Shown here piece after piece: positions 34,309 to 45,297 of a stretch of DNA of 64,000 nucleotides (positions are counted from its first letter, which is position 1; every line of letters begins with the position of its first letter). The stretch is from Clitoria ternatea. Its lineage: Eukaryota; Streptophyta; Magnoliopsida; Fabales; Fabaceae. Both the position numbers and the translations under genes were made by a program. Where the stretch lies: NCBI GenBank assembly GCA_037962975.1, contig CM075676.1, positions 96,480,001 to 96,544,000 of the forward strand, given 5' to 3'. Under the pieces are notes generated by a model. That model did not search any database, was not told the DNA's origin, and saw only the letters and a list, made by a program, of their open reading frames with translations.

Positions 34309-37302
34309 TCAAAGAGGTCCTGGAAAAGTCCCATTGTCCCTCTGCTCGTTCCACCTTTCAACCTGCCACATTTTAATCCACACAGAAAATTTTAAATAGG
34401 GATAACACAGTGCATCCAGTGGAGGTTACCGAATAAAAAATAATTCTCCAATGTTATCTGTTGTAGCCTTTTGATTGATACTTTGACTCGGCAATGCTGT
34501 TAATGCAAAATGGTTGACATATCTTTGTGTGGCAACTTACAATGTGGTACAACATCGATCTTTCAAATTTGTGACAAATTGTGATATATAATTTGCTCTA
34601 TGCAGAAGTGAGCAAGATATATTAATAAGGGTTTACCTAACCTGTGCAACTTTACACAAATTAAGAGATCAAAAAATAAAAAGTTTTCATTCAAAAACAT
34701 CATTAACACCTACTCACACTGATTTCTAAACAATCTCAATACAAGTTTCAATAAAACAATTTTATTTTTTGATTTTTTATCCAGTGCAAGATTGCACAGG
34801 TTCAACAAACCCTATTAGCAATTCTGTTAATGCCTGAAGATTAATTAGAAGGGCAGGCATTTTGATGAATAAATAATGTATTGCCAAGCAAATTCACTAA
34901 TCCTAACAAAAAACACAAACACCAATACAATTAAACATTAGGTATAATAAGACCACAGTTGCAAATATATCATTTTAAAATAAAGTTACTACACTAATTT
35001 CACTACTTCAAATTATATAACTAGAATGTAGCCAGTGGCCGGGTGTAAAACATTAAGACTAGTTTCAAGCAACTATGTTCTTGGAACAAACTAATAGCTT
35101 CCTTGAAGACAAATGTGCGAAGGACAAGAAGAAAATCTCCATGCCGTCATTAGTCAACATCAAACACAAAACATAAATCAATTTTTTGATAAAGAAAACT
35201 TTGTATAATATGGTAAATCCTATAGATCTAGACTATGTAAGACAAAGTCATGTACTTAAGAAAATCCTTGCTTAGGTTTTTGAACCAGGGGAAGGAGGAC
35301 TGATGAGGAGTTACTCAAGTAAAAAATGCAGCCAGACAATAAAACGCTTTCCCTCCACCCATGTGCGTATGGGAATGGCTTTCCTATTTAGGATTCTAGA
35401 TAAATATGATTCCTACACACGAAATAAACTAAACCACCAATTGAACATGATTTACATTCACCACATCTGAATTTGTTCATCTTTGTTAATTTTAGCCTTT
35501 GTATGTAATTAGTTCAGACTACAGAATGCATTAAATTAGTCTTGAAGATCCTCCAAAGTGAGAAACTGAGAAAATATGAAAAGTAAGAAAGAAGGGTATA
35601 TTCACTCTTGATTTGATTTAAAATACCTTCAAGGCTACATACCCTCTTACTTTATTGCTTTTCACACCTCACCTAAGACCTTAATCCCAAACCTCCAAGC
35701 ACATTCACCATAAAGAGTGGCCATGTAGCCTATATCTGAAAGAGTCCTGTATACTTATCTGTGGTCAAACTTCAGACACACTAGTTGAGGGAAACAGAAA
35801 ATCTAAAGTGTGAAATATTTTTTTTTGGGGGGGTGGGGGTGGGGGTGGGGATCACAATCAGAGGCTTCATTCTCAAGCACAAGCCTCAACTCTTTTCAAT
35901 TTTAATCAACATAAAATACAAAATTCCAAATTCTTTTTCCAGGATAAATGCCCTAAACATTATCCCATACCAAATTTTCTTCTTTGGGCAAGTCCAAGAT
36001 GCCATCTATCACTATTTCAATTTTTAATTGCTATAAAAACTTGAACAATGTATCTAATAGAGCTTTGATACAAATGACTGAGAAAATAACAAAAAAAAAA
36101 ACCACATTAAGGAAGATACCATACTAGCTTGTTACAACATTGTTTGTGGTGCTGTAAATATGCAAAAAATATTTCACATCCACAGGAAGTAAAATTCATA
36201 CTAGACACGGGCACTAGGATTTCGATGATACCTATCACAGTAGAAAAATATAAAATGACATAGAAAATCTTGTTCCTATTTGTTTACAACTTGCTGAAAT
36301 TAGGGACTGAATCTCATGAACAATTTTAGATCATATCATCACAAATCACATCAACTTTAGCCATGAAATCTCTAAGTTTAAGTACATATGCACCCAGTTC
36401 CAAGGAAACCACTAAGCTAAGGGTTGCTTACCCATTCACCGGGGCAAAGGGAGCGGTAGTACTTAGCAAATTTTTCACATTCACCTGCGTTTTCACCCTT
36501 TGCAGTCAAGCATCTGTAATTGAAATAAATATTGAGTAAAAGATTCTAGAAGCCATTTTCACACAACCAGAGATAGTCAATGACAGGAAATCCACCTATG
36601 AAACTCTATGTAGCGAGTGAAACAATGTTTGGTTTGATTTGTTGTAGGAAAACGAAAATCAGCCGGTGCTGTTTTTAGCTCAATCTAGCAGGAAGTAACA
36701 AAACATTAGTTAGGAAAACAAGACTATAGAAGAAGATAGGATGATACCAAAACTATTGCATCAAAATTCAAATCCAAAACGGGACAACATAAATCATTAA
36801 ATTATAGCAGAAAGCTAGACTTGTATGAATGTCAAAAAAGACAGAATCTTATGTAAATAGTATCATAGGGGGACCAATACTGCCATTTAGACAGTTAAAC
36901 CAATGTCAGGATCAAAATCTCACAGGTTAAATTTTTACATGCGTTAGAATAACTAAGATATGGGCAAATGCAATCATAAGTAAGAAATTAGCAATATAAA
37001 CCAGGCATTCTACTTGGGAACAGAATTCTCAAGCAAGTAGACACATACTAATAAAGTATCAATGAGTATGTTTATTTATAGAAGCAACCACACTTGTAAA
37101 ACCATGTTTAAATTATTTCTATTCTAGATCCATGTACTATTCGAGATGTTGAAATAGGTATCTCTCTTGTAACCAGGTCCTTATAGTTTCAGAAATTTCT
37201 AATTGGGCCCCTTATAGTTTTAAGAATGGACAATTGGATTCGTGATGCTACGATTAGAGCACTGCTACGATGCTCTAACGGTAGGCTGGATTCACAAACC
37301 GA

Positions 37303-37353
<51 letters not shown>

Positions 37354-37865
37354 TTCAAAAGTTCACAACTGGACCCTATAGTTTTAAAAATTGTAAGTGA
37401 TACTTGGGATCCCAAAATTCAAAATGCTCTTATGGCAGCGACCAAACTAGAAATGAATAAAACTACTCGCACGTTCTCCCTCTAAAATCACAATCATCGG
37501 CTCAAACAGCGACCTTGATTTGAATGGTTGAAGCCGATAAGAATATAAACTAGCAAGCACCCTAATCTATAAAATCCAGAACTGTTACTCCTTTCCGTGT
37601 TGAGGAAAAAAAATGCAATCCACTACCTCAGTTATTGCAAGGAGAAAAGCCGAGTGGAAAAATGATTCAATAGATCAACAAGAGATGCAAATTCAATGGC
37701 AAATGAATATGAAAAAACCTCAAAAGATAATAAATCGGAACCTTGAATGGCGAAAGCAAGAAAGCGGAAAAAAATGTAAAATGGAAATTAGTTGAAAGAA
37801 ATTGTTGAGTTGTAATTCAGCGATGAGAATCGGAGTCGGAGAAAATGTAAACGTACCTCTGCCAT
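34309..37865 (-). CDS. COX6B: Cytochrome c oxidase subunit 6b (COX6b), 4 exons, 77 aa
   Basis: Coding exons on the minus strand: 37857-37865 (ATGGCAGAG only), 36596-36684, 36432-36513 and 34309-34362 (stop TGA at 34309-34311). All introns are GT-AG and phases join exactly to 234 bp. The short protein starts MAEIELKTAPADF and ends GTFPGPL, about the usual length of plant short-form COX6b. It has the twin cysteine signature CFTRYIEFHRC (C-x9-C) and CEKFAKYYRSLC (C-x10-C), which forms two disulfides through the Mia40 pathway. The protein sits on the intermembrane-space face of mitochondrial complex IV and bridges the two monomers. Introns of about 1.2 kb, 82 bp and 2.1 kb hold simple repeats but no coding sequence. 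No defect is visible, so this should be a functional nuclear gene. The promoter has site II motifs. Confidence 0.95.
35827..35850 (+). other. G-quadruplex-type motif in COX6B intron 3
   Basis: Four G-runs (8, 5, 5 and 4 G) separated by single T loops, preceded by a T-run. It lies on the plus strand, the template strand for COX6B, so the pre-mRNA carries the C-rich complement. Confidence 0.85.
37303..37351. repeat. (ATT)n microsatellite in COX6B intron 1
   Basis: About 15 uninterrupted ATT units. The flanks (about 37180-37290 and 37370-37400) contain repeated ccctatagttt-type phrases that may be a decayed mobile element. Confidence 0.93.
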
Positions 37866-37949
37866 GAGTACGACTCGATCAACAAATGAAACGAAGGGAA
37901 AGCGCAATAAATAATAAATAATAATGGGTGGATCACGGGCTTCCAAATA

Positions 37950-38031
37950 GGCCCAATTATCTTTTATTGAATGGGCATAATAAGCAAAAACCCAATTAGA
38001 ATTTGGATTTCCGATTTCACAAGTGGGCCCA
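37950..38031. promoter_or_regulatory. Site II (TGGGCY) elements upstream of COX6B
   Basis: GGCCCA at 37950-37955 (TGGGCC on the gene strand) and the palindrome TGGGCCCA at 38024-38031 lie 85 and about 160 bp upstream of the ATG; another TGGGCC is at 38280-38285. Site II elements are known in promoters of plant nuclear genes for cytochrome c and COX subunits, where TCP-type factors can bind. Confidence 0.6.
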
Positions 38032-38164
38032 CTATGTTTTATATTGCACCTGCCCTTAACGTTGTCCTATTTTTCATGTCCTTAACCTAATTTGAGGAAA
38101 AAGATTAAAATCTACCCAACTTATGCAAACTGAAAGAGGTAGCATCTAAAGAAAACAACTTATC

Positions 38165-38285
38165 TAGTGTGTGTGAGATTAAAAGTGGTGATTAGTGTAG
38201 GACGTCATTGTCAAAACTAGTAATCGAATCTAGTAAATGTAGGCTACCACTTGGACCAAAAGACTTACAACTTCGAAGTTGGGCC
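38165..38285 (-). mobile_element. Possible SINE remnant
   Basis: On the minus strand a tRNA-like A box (TTGGTCCAAGTGGTAGCC) is followed by a B-box-like AGATTCGATTAC about 25 bp later. No clear tail or target duplication is seen, so this is tentative. Confidence 0.3.
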
Positions 38286-38699
38286 ACCTCAAGCAAGCCC
38301 AAAGGACTCTGCCAACATGCGTTCGTTCATAGGTATCCTTTTTTTTCCAAATACAATGAAAACTATGTAGTGAATAGAAGTTGAGGGCTAGTGTCTCGCA
38401 CGGGGAGAAAGTTGTAAATATGCAATAGGTACAAATACGAAAATAATTTTATTAAATTGGAAAAAAATAACAAATTACAAACACTATAACCATTACGAAA
38501 ACAATTATAACTAAAAGAAATTGACCAAAAAATTTTTTGATTGAGATGTGTAAGTGATTGTTACCAAAACAAAAATAATAATTGAACCTGAAAGGTTCAT
38601 ATTTTTACTGTCGTCTAGAATTTCATAATTTTAATGCTGCCTCTATATGGAAACTCGACCAAAAGCTTAAAAGCTTAAAAAGTTATATATGATATCAGA

Positions 38700-39060
38700 T
38701 CAGTTTATAGTTGAATTAATGCGACAAGACTTTCAACTCATTCTTCCTTCAGTTTTGTTTGAAGCGGAAGATCTTTGGCTTCTTCAATTTGCAGATTTGA
38801 TTCAACTAATTAACAAAACTGTTTATACTAAACGGAAAATCTTCACATTCTCTGATATATACCATACAAAAAATATATATCATTCCTCATACAGTAACAT
38901 GTAGTTCACTAGCACATAAACAATGCTTGACAAGACTTTCAATTCATTCGACCTTCAGTTGTTTTAGAAAGATCGATGACTTCTTCAATTTGCAGATTTG
39001 ATTCAACAATTCCCAAAACTGTGTTATATTAAACGGAAAGAAGCTACAGCCTACAGATAA
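38700..39060. repeat. Tandem duplication downstream of the FLX-like gene
   Basis: Two copies of about 140 bp (about 38720-38845 and 38930-39040) share acaagactttcaa-tcatt, ccttcagtt-tt, gacttcttcaatttgcagat and actaaacggaaa blocks. The second copy probably lies in the 3' UTR of the FLX-like gene. The 71-codon ORF at 38689-38904 runs through the first copy and is unlikely to be a gene. Confidence 0.75.
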
Positions 39061-39188
39061 AGCCTCCCATTCTGTGAGATTTACATATAAAATGCCACCA
39101 GTTCCTACTTTATACCAGCGGAAGCAACAGCTGAGCTGCATCTGATTAACAGTCAGCCGTTAAACTTCGCCTCCTTGCAACTGAGGGT

Positions 39189-41164
39189 TCATATGAACCT
39201 TCCCACACCACCAACTCCAGCACTACTGACAGGTGCAACTCCATTGCTCTCACCAATTGGTACCATACTCTCTCCTACTTGGCCAACAGCAGTCTGACCA
39301 TGAGCTTTCCCATAAGCATCAACAAAGGGACCACTGCTGTCAACAGGGGTAGAAGCCCGAAACAGATTTGGTGCTGTTTACATAGGATTAAAACATCAGA
39401 AACACGGGTATAAAAATATCAAATGAAAAGACTAAGACATACTGAAGCCAGGAAGTTTACCATTTACTCTTTTCTCAGCATTCAAAATCTCAGCTCGCAA
39501 CATTTCAACTTCCCTTGCCATTGCTATTAAATTCTTCTCTTTTGCTTTCATGTAATCCACTAGCTCTATGTTTTTGTTCTTTTCATATTCAAATGTGGCA
39601 CTGTGACCAATCAAATCAAAAGACTTACAAGGGAAGTAACCGCGAAAGAAAAAAGATAAATAATTTAGAGCAACATACTGCAACAAAGAAAACATGCAAC
39701 ACAATGTAAACGATATAAGGTTGGCCCAATGGTTAGGGAAAAGGGAAGGGTGAAGGGAGAAGAAGGAGAAAAAGGTCGTGAGTTCAAATCCCCTCCTAAC
39801 ATTTCCAATAAATTAACATTTGTCAATTAAAAAAAAACAAATATTTACGATCATAAGCATAAAATGGCACCAATTAATAACAAACCTTGACTTAAAGCAT
39901 GTTTAAAAAGATATTGAAAACCAGTTCAGTACATACCCAAATGATTCAGGAATTCCTCATGCAAGTTTTGAACTAAATTTCATTCCATTGTATGGAAATC
40001 TTACCTAGTCACCTTAAATATATCAAGGCAATACAATAGGAGAATCACACTGTTATGTAATTCATGATACCCACTTCAAGTATATGGCCTGTTTAAACAT
40101 TCTCTATTTTCATTGTTTCCACAATTAATTAGAGAAGTGTCGCCTTGTTCTCATTTTATTTCCTATTTTTAATTAGCTTCACAGGAACAGTAAAAACAAG
40201 AAACAAAAAATGAAAACAAAGGTAACATCTTTGTAAGTACATATGGATGGGAAACAAACGAAAACATAAAATATTTTCTCAAACCGAATAGGCTTGACAT
40301 TATTCAATGAAAGGAATAGTTCTTGTCAGTGGCATGTGGGTCCTTAATTTGCTATTAGTGTACTCACTGGAGAATAAACCAACAAATAAATTTCTACATT
40401 TGTTTCTTAACTTCTCATATCTTATTTTTAAGTTGCTGTATAACATGCCTATACGTTCTTTCCACAAGGAAGGATCAGCTACGCATATCAATTTATATTC
40501 ACCGCAATAAGGTCCATCCAAAACCAAGTTTCCAAAAAGGTAATTTAGACCACATTGTAATAAACTTAGTTAAATGCCCTAAAGAGTACATTATTAATTC
40601 TGATTTAGGATGCCGCCATGCAACAGACTTAAATACTCACCGTAACCTTTTGTGCTCCTGCACTAAACTATCCAGTTCAGCCTGCAAATCTGGAATACTC
40701 TTGACATCACCGAGGACCTTCTTCAATTCCTGAGTAGCTCGATGAATTTGGGTACTCAATTCCTGCCTGGAAGTTGCTAAGTTCTGTGCCTCAATATGAG
40801 CCTGCTTAAGGTCTTTCTTCAGACTATCACTAGCTCTAATATCAACCTCCCCTTTAGCAATCTTATCTAGTAGAACTCTGATCTGAATGTCACTTTCAGT
40901 CTGGATGCTTCTAATGTGTGACTTCAACTTCTGCACATCCTGCGCAGCCGCAACAAGCGACTCTCTTAAGGCCACATGTGTACTCGCAAGTCTACGGTTG
41001 TCCCCTACAAGTCTCTCAATTTCTGCTTCCTGAGAAGCAATTTTATCCTCTAACAATTGAGGATGGGGCCGGGACTCTAGAGAATGATGAGAAGCAGCAG
41101 AACTCAAACCAGGAAACGCACCATGCCGCATCCCCTCAAGCGGAACTCTGCCCCTAGAAGCCAT
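39189..41164 (-). CDS. FLX-like protein (FLOWERING LOCUS C EXPRESSOR family), 3 exons, 282 aa
   Basis: Coding exons on the minus strand: 40641-41164, 39461-39600 and 39189-39373. Donors (CG|GTGAGT and TG|GTAAAC) and acceptors (CACAG and AACAG) are canonical; phases join to 849 bp with TGA at 39189-39191. Residues about 35-225 are a long charged coiled coil: HPQLLEDKIASQEAEIERL, DNRRLASTHVALRESLVAA, then LRATFEYEKNKN and KNLIAMAREVEMLRAEIL. This layout, with MASRGR at the start, matches plant FLX and FLX-like proteins, some of which act with FRIGIDA to raise FLC expression and so delay flowering. The last 60 residues are Gly/Ser/Val-rich and probably disordered. I cannot say which FLX-like subgroup it belongs to, or that it controls flowering here. 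No lesion is seen. Confidence 0.9.
39719..39845 (+). mobile_element. tRNA-derived SINE in an FLX-like intron
   Basis: GGTTGGCCCAATGGTTAGGG (A box at 39722-39732) and GTTCAAATCC (B box at 39782-39791) form an internal Pol III promoter with tRNA-like spacing. An A-rich tail follows at 39828-39840. Flanks resemble each other (acgatataag before, acgatcataag after), which suggests an imperfect target duplication. It lies antisense to the host gene, between exons 1 and 2. Confidence 0.75.
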
Positions 41165-42519
41165 TCATCAGATTATGATGGACTTCTAGTTATGTAAACA
41201 TCAACATTCAACTCTCACAAGGTGCCTGCGATGCAAATACCCACTAGTCCAATTAAGGGCAAACACAAAGACACATTCATGTAAATAATCAAATCAGAAA
41301 CCAATTCCTACAGCTCCACAACGATGATTTCATAACTTTCATCACAGTACCAAATGGCCTCAAGGTAAGAACAAGCATTACAATTACAAATAAAATAAAC
41401 CTAAAATTCAGAATGGCATTCATTAATTTAATAGCATCTCTTTTGCTTTTTTTTATAAAAAAAAACCTGCTAAATAGACAGTTTTCAAATGTTATGCATC
41501 AGTCAGCAACGTTAATTAGGAGAAACAATTCAGGGTTAAACAGTGAGAAGCTAATTTTTTCACATACGTAAAAAAAAACCAATCAAATGGACAAAAGGAA
41601 TACCCAAAAGCAATAAACCGTGTATTAGGTACCCAGCAAGTGAGCCACGAAGAAACGAACAAATAATTAATTGGGAAATTGAAAATAGGAAAAAGAATGA
41701 AAGAAGCAGCAAAGAAAATTGAGAGGGAAAAGAGAAATCGCTGGGGAAGAGTGAAAGAAAAGGGGGGAATTTAATTGGCGTACATGACGACGTCGTTTAA
41801 GACAATGGCTTCTCCTTTTCCAGTGAGCCGATGAAAAGTATCAAACTGCGCAAGACTCCTCCAATATGCAAATCTTCATCAACGCAATAACTTTTATTTT
41901 TATTTTTTTTTTGAAGTCAACACAAGAAAATTTTATCCCCTCGGAATAAAGTAAACGTATAAATACAAATACTGGTGATTAATAAACAAAAACGAAACCG
42001 AAATTAACCGCCTAAACCCGCAAATTTTCTTTGCATTGGTTGGGTTTTTGGGACCGAAAAATCGATCAAAGGAAACTGGGCCACCAAAATGGGATTTTTT
42101 GGTCGCCCAAACCTGGAAATATTTTTGGTTCCCATTAATCAGCTTCACTTTTGTTTTTTTATTTAAGAAAAATATTCATGTCTCTTAAGGTATTGGTCAA
42201 AAAAGTGAAAGTAGAAAATTCTCATTTAAAAATATTATTTATCTTTATTCACATGATTTCTAAACAATATTCATAATTTTTTATGAAAAAACTACTTTTA
42301 ATTCTGTAAACAATGTTCATAGTATATTAATTAATAAGAATGTTCATTAAGTGATCGAACCAACGAAACTCACTCAAACGATTTAAAATAACTGAAAATC
42401 AATTAAATCAAAAAACCCAAAACGAAAAATTATATTCATTGTTTGGTTCAGTTTGATTTAGTATGTCTTTGAAACCAAACTATGCTTAACTAGACCATAG
42501 TTTCCTATATAATATATAG
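41165..42519. other. Upstream region of the FLX-like gene
   Basis: Holds the 5' UTR and promoter of the minus-strand FLX-like gene. A purine-rich stretch at 41640-41770 (CT-rich on the gene strand) looks like 5' UTR. The palindrome ACGACGTCGT at 41787-41796 contains an ACGT core that could bind bZIP factors. From about 42150 it becomes AT-rich with no gene seen. Confidence 0.6.
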
Positions 42520-43051
42520 GCTTAATAACACTTTTGGTCCCTTAACTTTACTGAATGTTTGATTTTGGTCCTTAATTTTTAATTACATGCTTTTAGTCCT
42601 TAAACTATTTGAGTTGTTGACATTTGGTCCCTTAACTTTTTATTGAGGAACTTTTATCCTTAAAATTTTCAAATTTTGATATATTTGGTCCTCATTCTTT
42701 TTTTGTCAAATTAATAATTTTTTATTTTATGATTTTTTATAACTATTCAAATTCATTATATCATAATAGAAAATATTGATTTATAGAAATAGTAATATAA
42801 ACATTATATTAAAATATTATATTATAGACCTATATACTGTAATTTTACATCATCAATTACGAGAAAAATAAGTAGAGAACCAAATGTGGTAACATATCGA
42901 ATGATTCAAGGACCAAAATTATGAAATAAAAAAATTGAAGGACTAAATGTTAACAAATTAAATAGTTTAGAGACCAAAATTATATAATTAAAAATTAAAG
43001 GATCAAAATTCAACAATTAGAAAAGCTAAGGGACCAAAAGTATAATTAAGC
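42520..43051. mobile_element. MITE-like foldback element with TTTGGTCC repeats
   Basis: The two ends are inverted repeats: GCTTAATAACACTTTTGGTCC on the left and GGACCAAAAGTATAATTAAGC on the right, about 24 of 27 bases matching. Inside, ttggtcc/tagtcc blocks recur four to five times in the left half and ggaccaaa blocks recur in the right half, so the element folds back along most of its 532 bp. No coding capacity. I did not find a convincing target duplication, so the superfamily is open (Mutator-like is possible). Confidence 0.75.
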
Positions 43052-43373
43052 TCGACATATATAATTATTATCGTAGCCTTAACTGCATTATGACTTATAT
43101 GTCATTTCTCATTTGTAAACCTTAAACCCAAAGACAAACTTAACAACTCTCTCCATCTCAAGCGACACCTCTCCCATCCCACCTTCTTCTAATCATGAAT
43201 CTTTAAGTAATGATTATGTCATTATGTGGGAAGATGGATGTTTTATTTTTTGAATAGTTATTATTAATAATATCATGTTAGAATTATACATTTTATACTT
43301 AATTTTGTAAAAAATACATATAAATTAATGTAAAACTAAAACGTATTTGATTGGATCCAATGGAATTATATAA
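43052..43373. other. Intergenic DNA left of the Tat element
   Basis: AT-rich sequence with no gene or repeat recognised. Its right end supplies the cctaa target site. Confidence 0.6.
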
Positions 43374-43378
43374 CCTAA
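43374..43378. repeat. Target-site duplication cctaa (left)
   Basis: Precedes the LTR start TGATCCGG; repeated at 54639-54643. Confidence 0.95.
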
Positions 43379-44107
43379 TGATCCGGTCTCAATACCGGTA
43401 TCCGACCTGCAAGATATATTTCAACGTCTTTGTCAAGACGTCAACGTGTAACCGGTGTCATCGGTATACATCCGGACTGTAATTCCGTATCAGGCGTTCT
43501 CCCTATACCGGTTGTTCAGGATAACACCATGACATCGGATAACATACACGTCACTGTGCTAAAGACAAGGATCATTGATACAGGGATCGATCAATAATTC
43601 CCTGCACTACGAGCCAAATTCTGCTCACGGGGATGGTCAACTTGTTCCCTAATCCTAGTCTATATTCTCCATGCTCAATATAAAATAGCCACTTGACCCA
43701 ATCATGCTGGTAGGTGCACAATAAAATAATGCTAGTGGGAGTTAGTGGTTCCCCACTAACGAGTCCTCGTAAAACGAGCCAATCAGGTATATGAACTCAT
43801 TTCATTAATGAAGTGAGGGATCTGGAACTATTCTCAGGAACAATTATTCTCTGAAATACATTCCTTACTTGGAATATCATCACTGACTTGAGCGTCGGAG
43901 AATCTTTACAGGTGACACCACCATTCGCCCACTTCAACACGTTAGGTCGGTGTGAAGGACCTCCAGGACGCCCAGTCCGCTCTCTTCGCTCAAGGACAAC
44001 GGATACTCCTACCGGATACTCATACATCCGGTCTCCTATACGGTATTTACATACTGTTTGTGATTGACTTGAGTCTGGATCTCTAGACCCCGGTTCAGGA
44101 CAGATCA
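43379..44107 (+). repeat. 5' LTR of the Tat element
   Basis: 729 bp, aligning with 53910-54638 without gaps by eye. A TATA box (TATAAAATA) lies at 43679-43687. The 105-codon minus-strand ORF at 43797-44114 and its twin at 54328-54639 are LTR sequence. Confidence 0.96.
43679..43687 (+). promoter_or_regulatory. TATA box in the Tat 5' LTR
   Basis: CAATATAAAATAGCC about 300 bp into the LTR; the same sequence is in the 3' LTR at 54210-54218. It would drive the genomic RNA from about 43715. Confidence 0.6.
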
Positions 44108-44108
44108 T

Positions 44109-44126
44109 TGGCACGCCCAGTGGGAC
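44109..44126 (+). other. Primer-binding site region of the Tat element
   Basis: TGGCACGCCCAGTGGGAC begins one base after the LTR end (44107). Its position and TGG start fit a tRNA primer site. The tRNA was not identified. Confidence 0.7.
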
Positions 44127-44172
44127 GCGATAAAGTTATTCCCATATCCATTGAAAGAGCAAGTAATCCACA

Positions 44173-45294
44173 ATGGAAGGCGGGGCACAAGATTTTATGG
44201 AGAATCAACCTGAAGGCAGAGCCAACCCCAACGTCTTCAGGAAGCTCAACTTTGATTCTCATGGGGGCAGCTCAAAGAAGATAGTAACAGTGTCTAATCT
44301 TGATCCTCGTGATGAGCTGATCAGCCAACTTCAGAGGGAGCTCGCTGAATTGCGAAGAGAAAGAAGGCAAAGCGAGGATAAAGAATCATCCCGCACACGA
44401 AACACTCCCCACACAACTGATGGTGAAAAGTCCACCACTCTCCAATACTCAAATATCCCTACGTTTGAGGGGGGAGAACAAACTCGTGATTCTGAAGATG
44501 AAGCTTCCCGAAGGAAGAGGGAGTCAACGACAGCACCCCCAGTGTCTTACAAGCTAAAAGTTCCTTTTTCAAGGAGACTTATGAGCATCCACATCCCCAA
44601 GCACCTTCAAACTACTCAGCCACTTTCCATCGGAAAATACAATGGAGAAACTGATCCTACTAAGCACCTTGATGCTTACGTATTTGAAGCCATGTACTTG
44701 GGGGCTGATGAAGATGTGATGTGCCGAATGTTCCCTCGAACATTATCTGAAGAGGCCCTCGGATGGTTTAAAGGTTTACCTTCTGGATCCATAGATTCTT
44801 GGGCTGAGATGGCAGCTACTTTTGAGACTCACTTTGTCATCTCTAGAGATGTGCCCAGGACGTCCCATACCTTGGCTCAGATTAAGCAAGGTGAAAACGA
44901 AGGCTTAAAAGATTTCTTGAAGAGGTTCTACAAGGAAGCAGCCCTGGTTCCTAACCTCACAGAGTCTATTAAGCTGCATATCGTTATTGAGGCTTTGCAG
45001 CCAGGATCAGCTTTTGCTCTTTCATTAGCGAAAAGCCCTCCTGTAACTTTTGAGGAGTTCAGGAAAAAAGCCTCAAAATACGTGAGTATAGAGATGCACT
45101 TGGAGGCCATAGCTGCAAAGAAAAAGCCATCGACACCACCTTCCCAAGCCCAGAAGGGTAAGGAGAAAACGAGGTCAGAGCGCATGGAGAGGCCATTCAC
45201 CAACCCCAGAGTCAATAACCACTCTCCTCGACCTCGAGAAAGGCATGTTAATTCCTTCAGCCATTATACACAATTATCTACCAAACCATCTTAA
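44173..45294 (+). CDS. Tat gag, N-terminal part (373 aa, ends at premature TAA)
   Basis: ATG at 44173, 65 bp after the 5' LTR. An N-terminal charged segment with a short coiled coil (DELISQLQRELAELRRERR) is followed by a Retrotrans_gag domain (about residues 155-300: YNGETDPTKHLDAYVFEAM, EEALGWFKGLPSGSIDSW, TSHTLAQIKQGENEGLKDFL). It stops at TAA 45292-45294, while the same frame continues with clear gag sequence, so the stop looks like a point mutation and not a natural gag end. Gag forms the virus-like particle that packages the RNA. Confidence 0.92.
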   Translation: MEGGAQDFMENQPEGRANPNVFRKLNFDSHGGSSKKIVTVSNLDPRDELISQLQRELAELRRERRQSEDKESSRTRNTPHTTDGEKSTTLQYSNIPTFEGGEQTRDSEDEASRRKRESTTAPPVSYKLKVPFSRRLMSIHIPKHLQTTQPLSIGKYNGETDPTKHLDAYVFEAMYLGADEDVMCRMFPRTLSEEALGWFKGLPSGSIDSWAEMAATFETHFVISRDVPRTSHTLAQIKQGENEGLKDFLKRFYKEAALVPNLTESIKLHIVIEALQPGSAFALSLAKSPPVTFEEFRKKASKYVSIEMHLEAIAAKKKPSTPPSQAQKGKEKTRSERMERPFTNPRVNNHSPRPRERHVNSFSHYTQLSTKPS

Positions 45295-45297
45295 ATT

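Noticed and set aside
38689..38904. 71-codon ORF with a plausible amino-acid mix
   Set aside because: It lies in one copy of the tandem block beyond the FLX-like gene; the second copy does not keep the frame.
39514..39704. N-terminal extension of the FLX-like second exon read as a separate 90-codon ORF starting MCCMFSLLQ
   Set aside because: The stretch upstream of 39600 is intron; a CACAG acceptor and exact phase join to exon 1 give the family-like sequence LRATFEYEK.
43797..44114. 105-codon minus-strand ORF, repeated at 54328-54639
   Set aside because: LTR sequence of the Tat element present twice; no domain, and the ends cross the LTR border.
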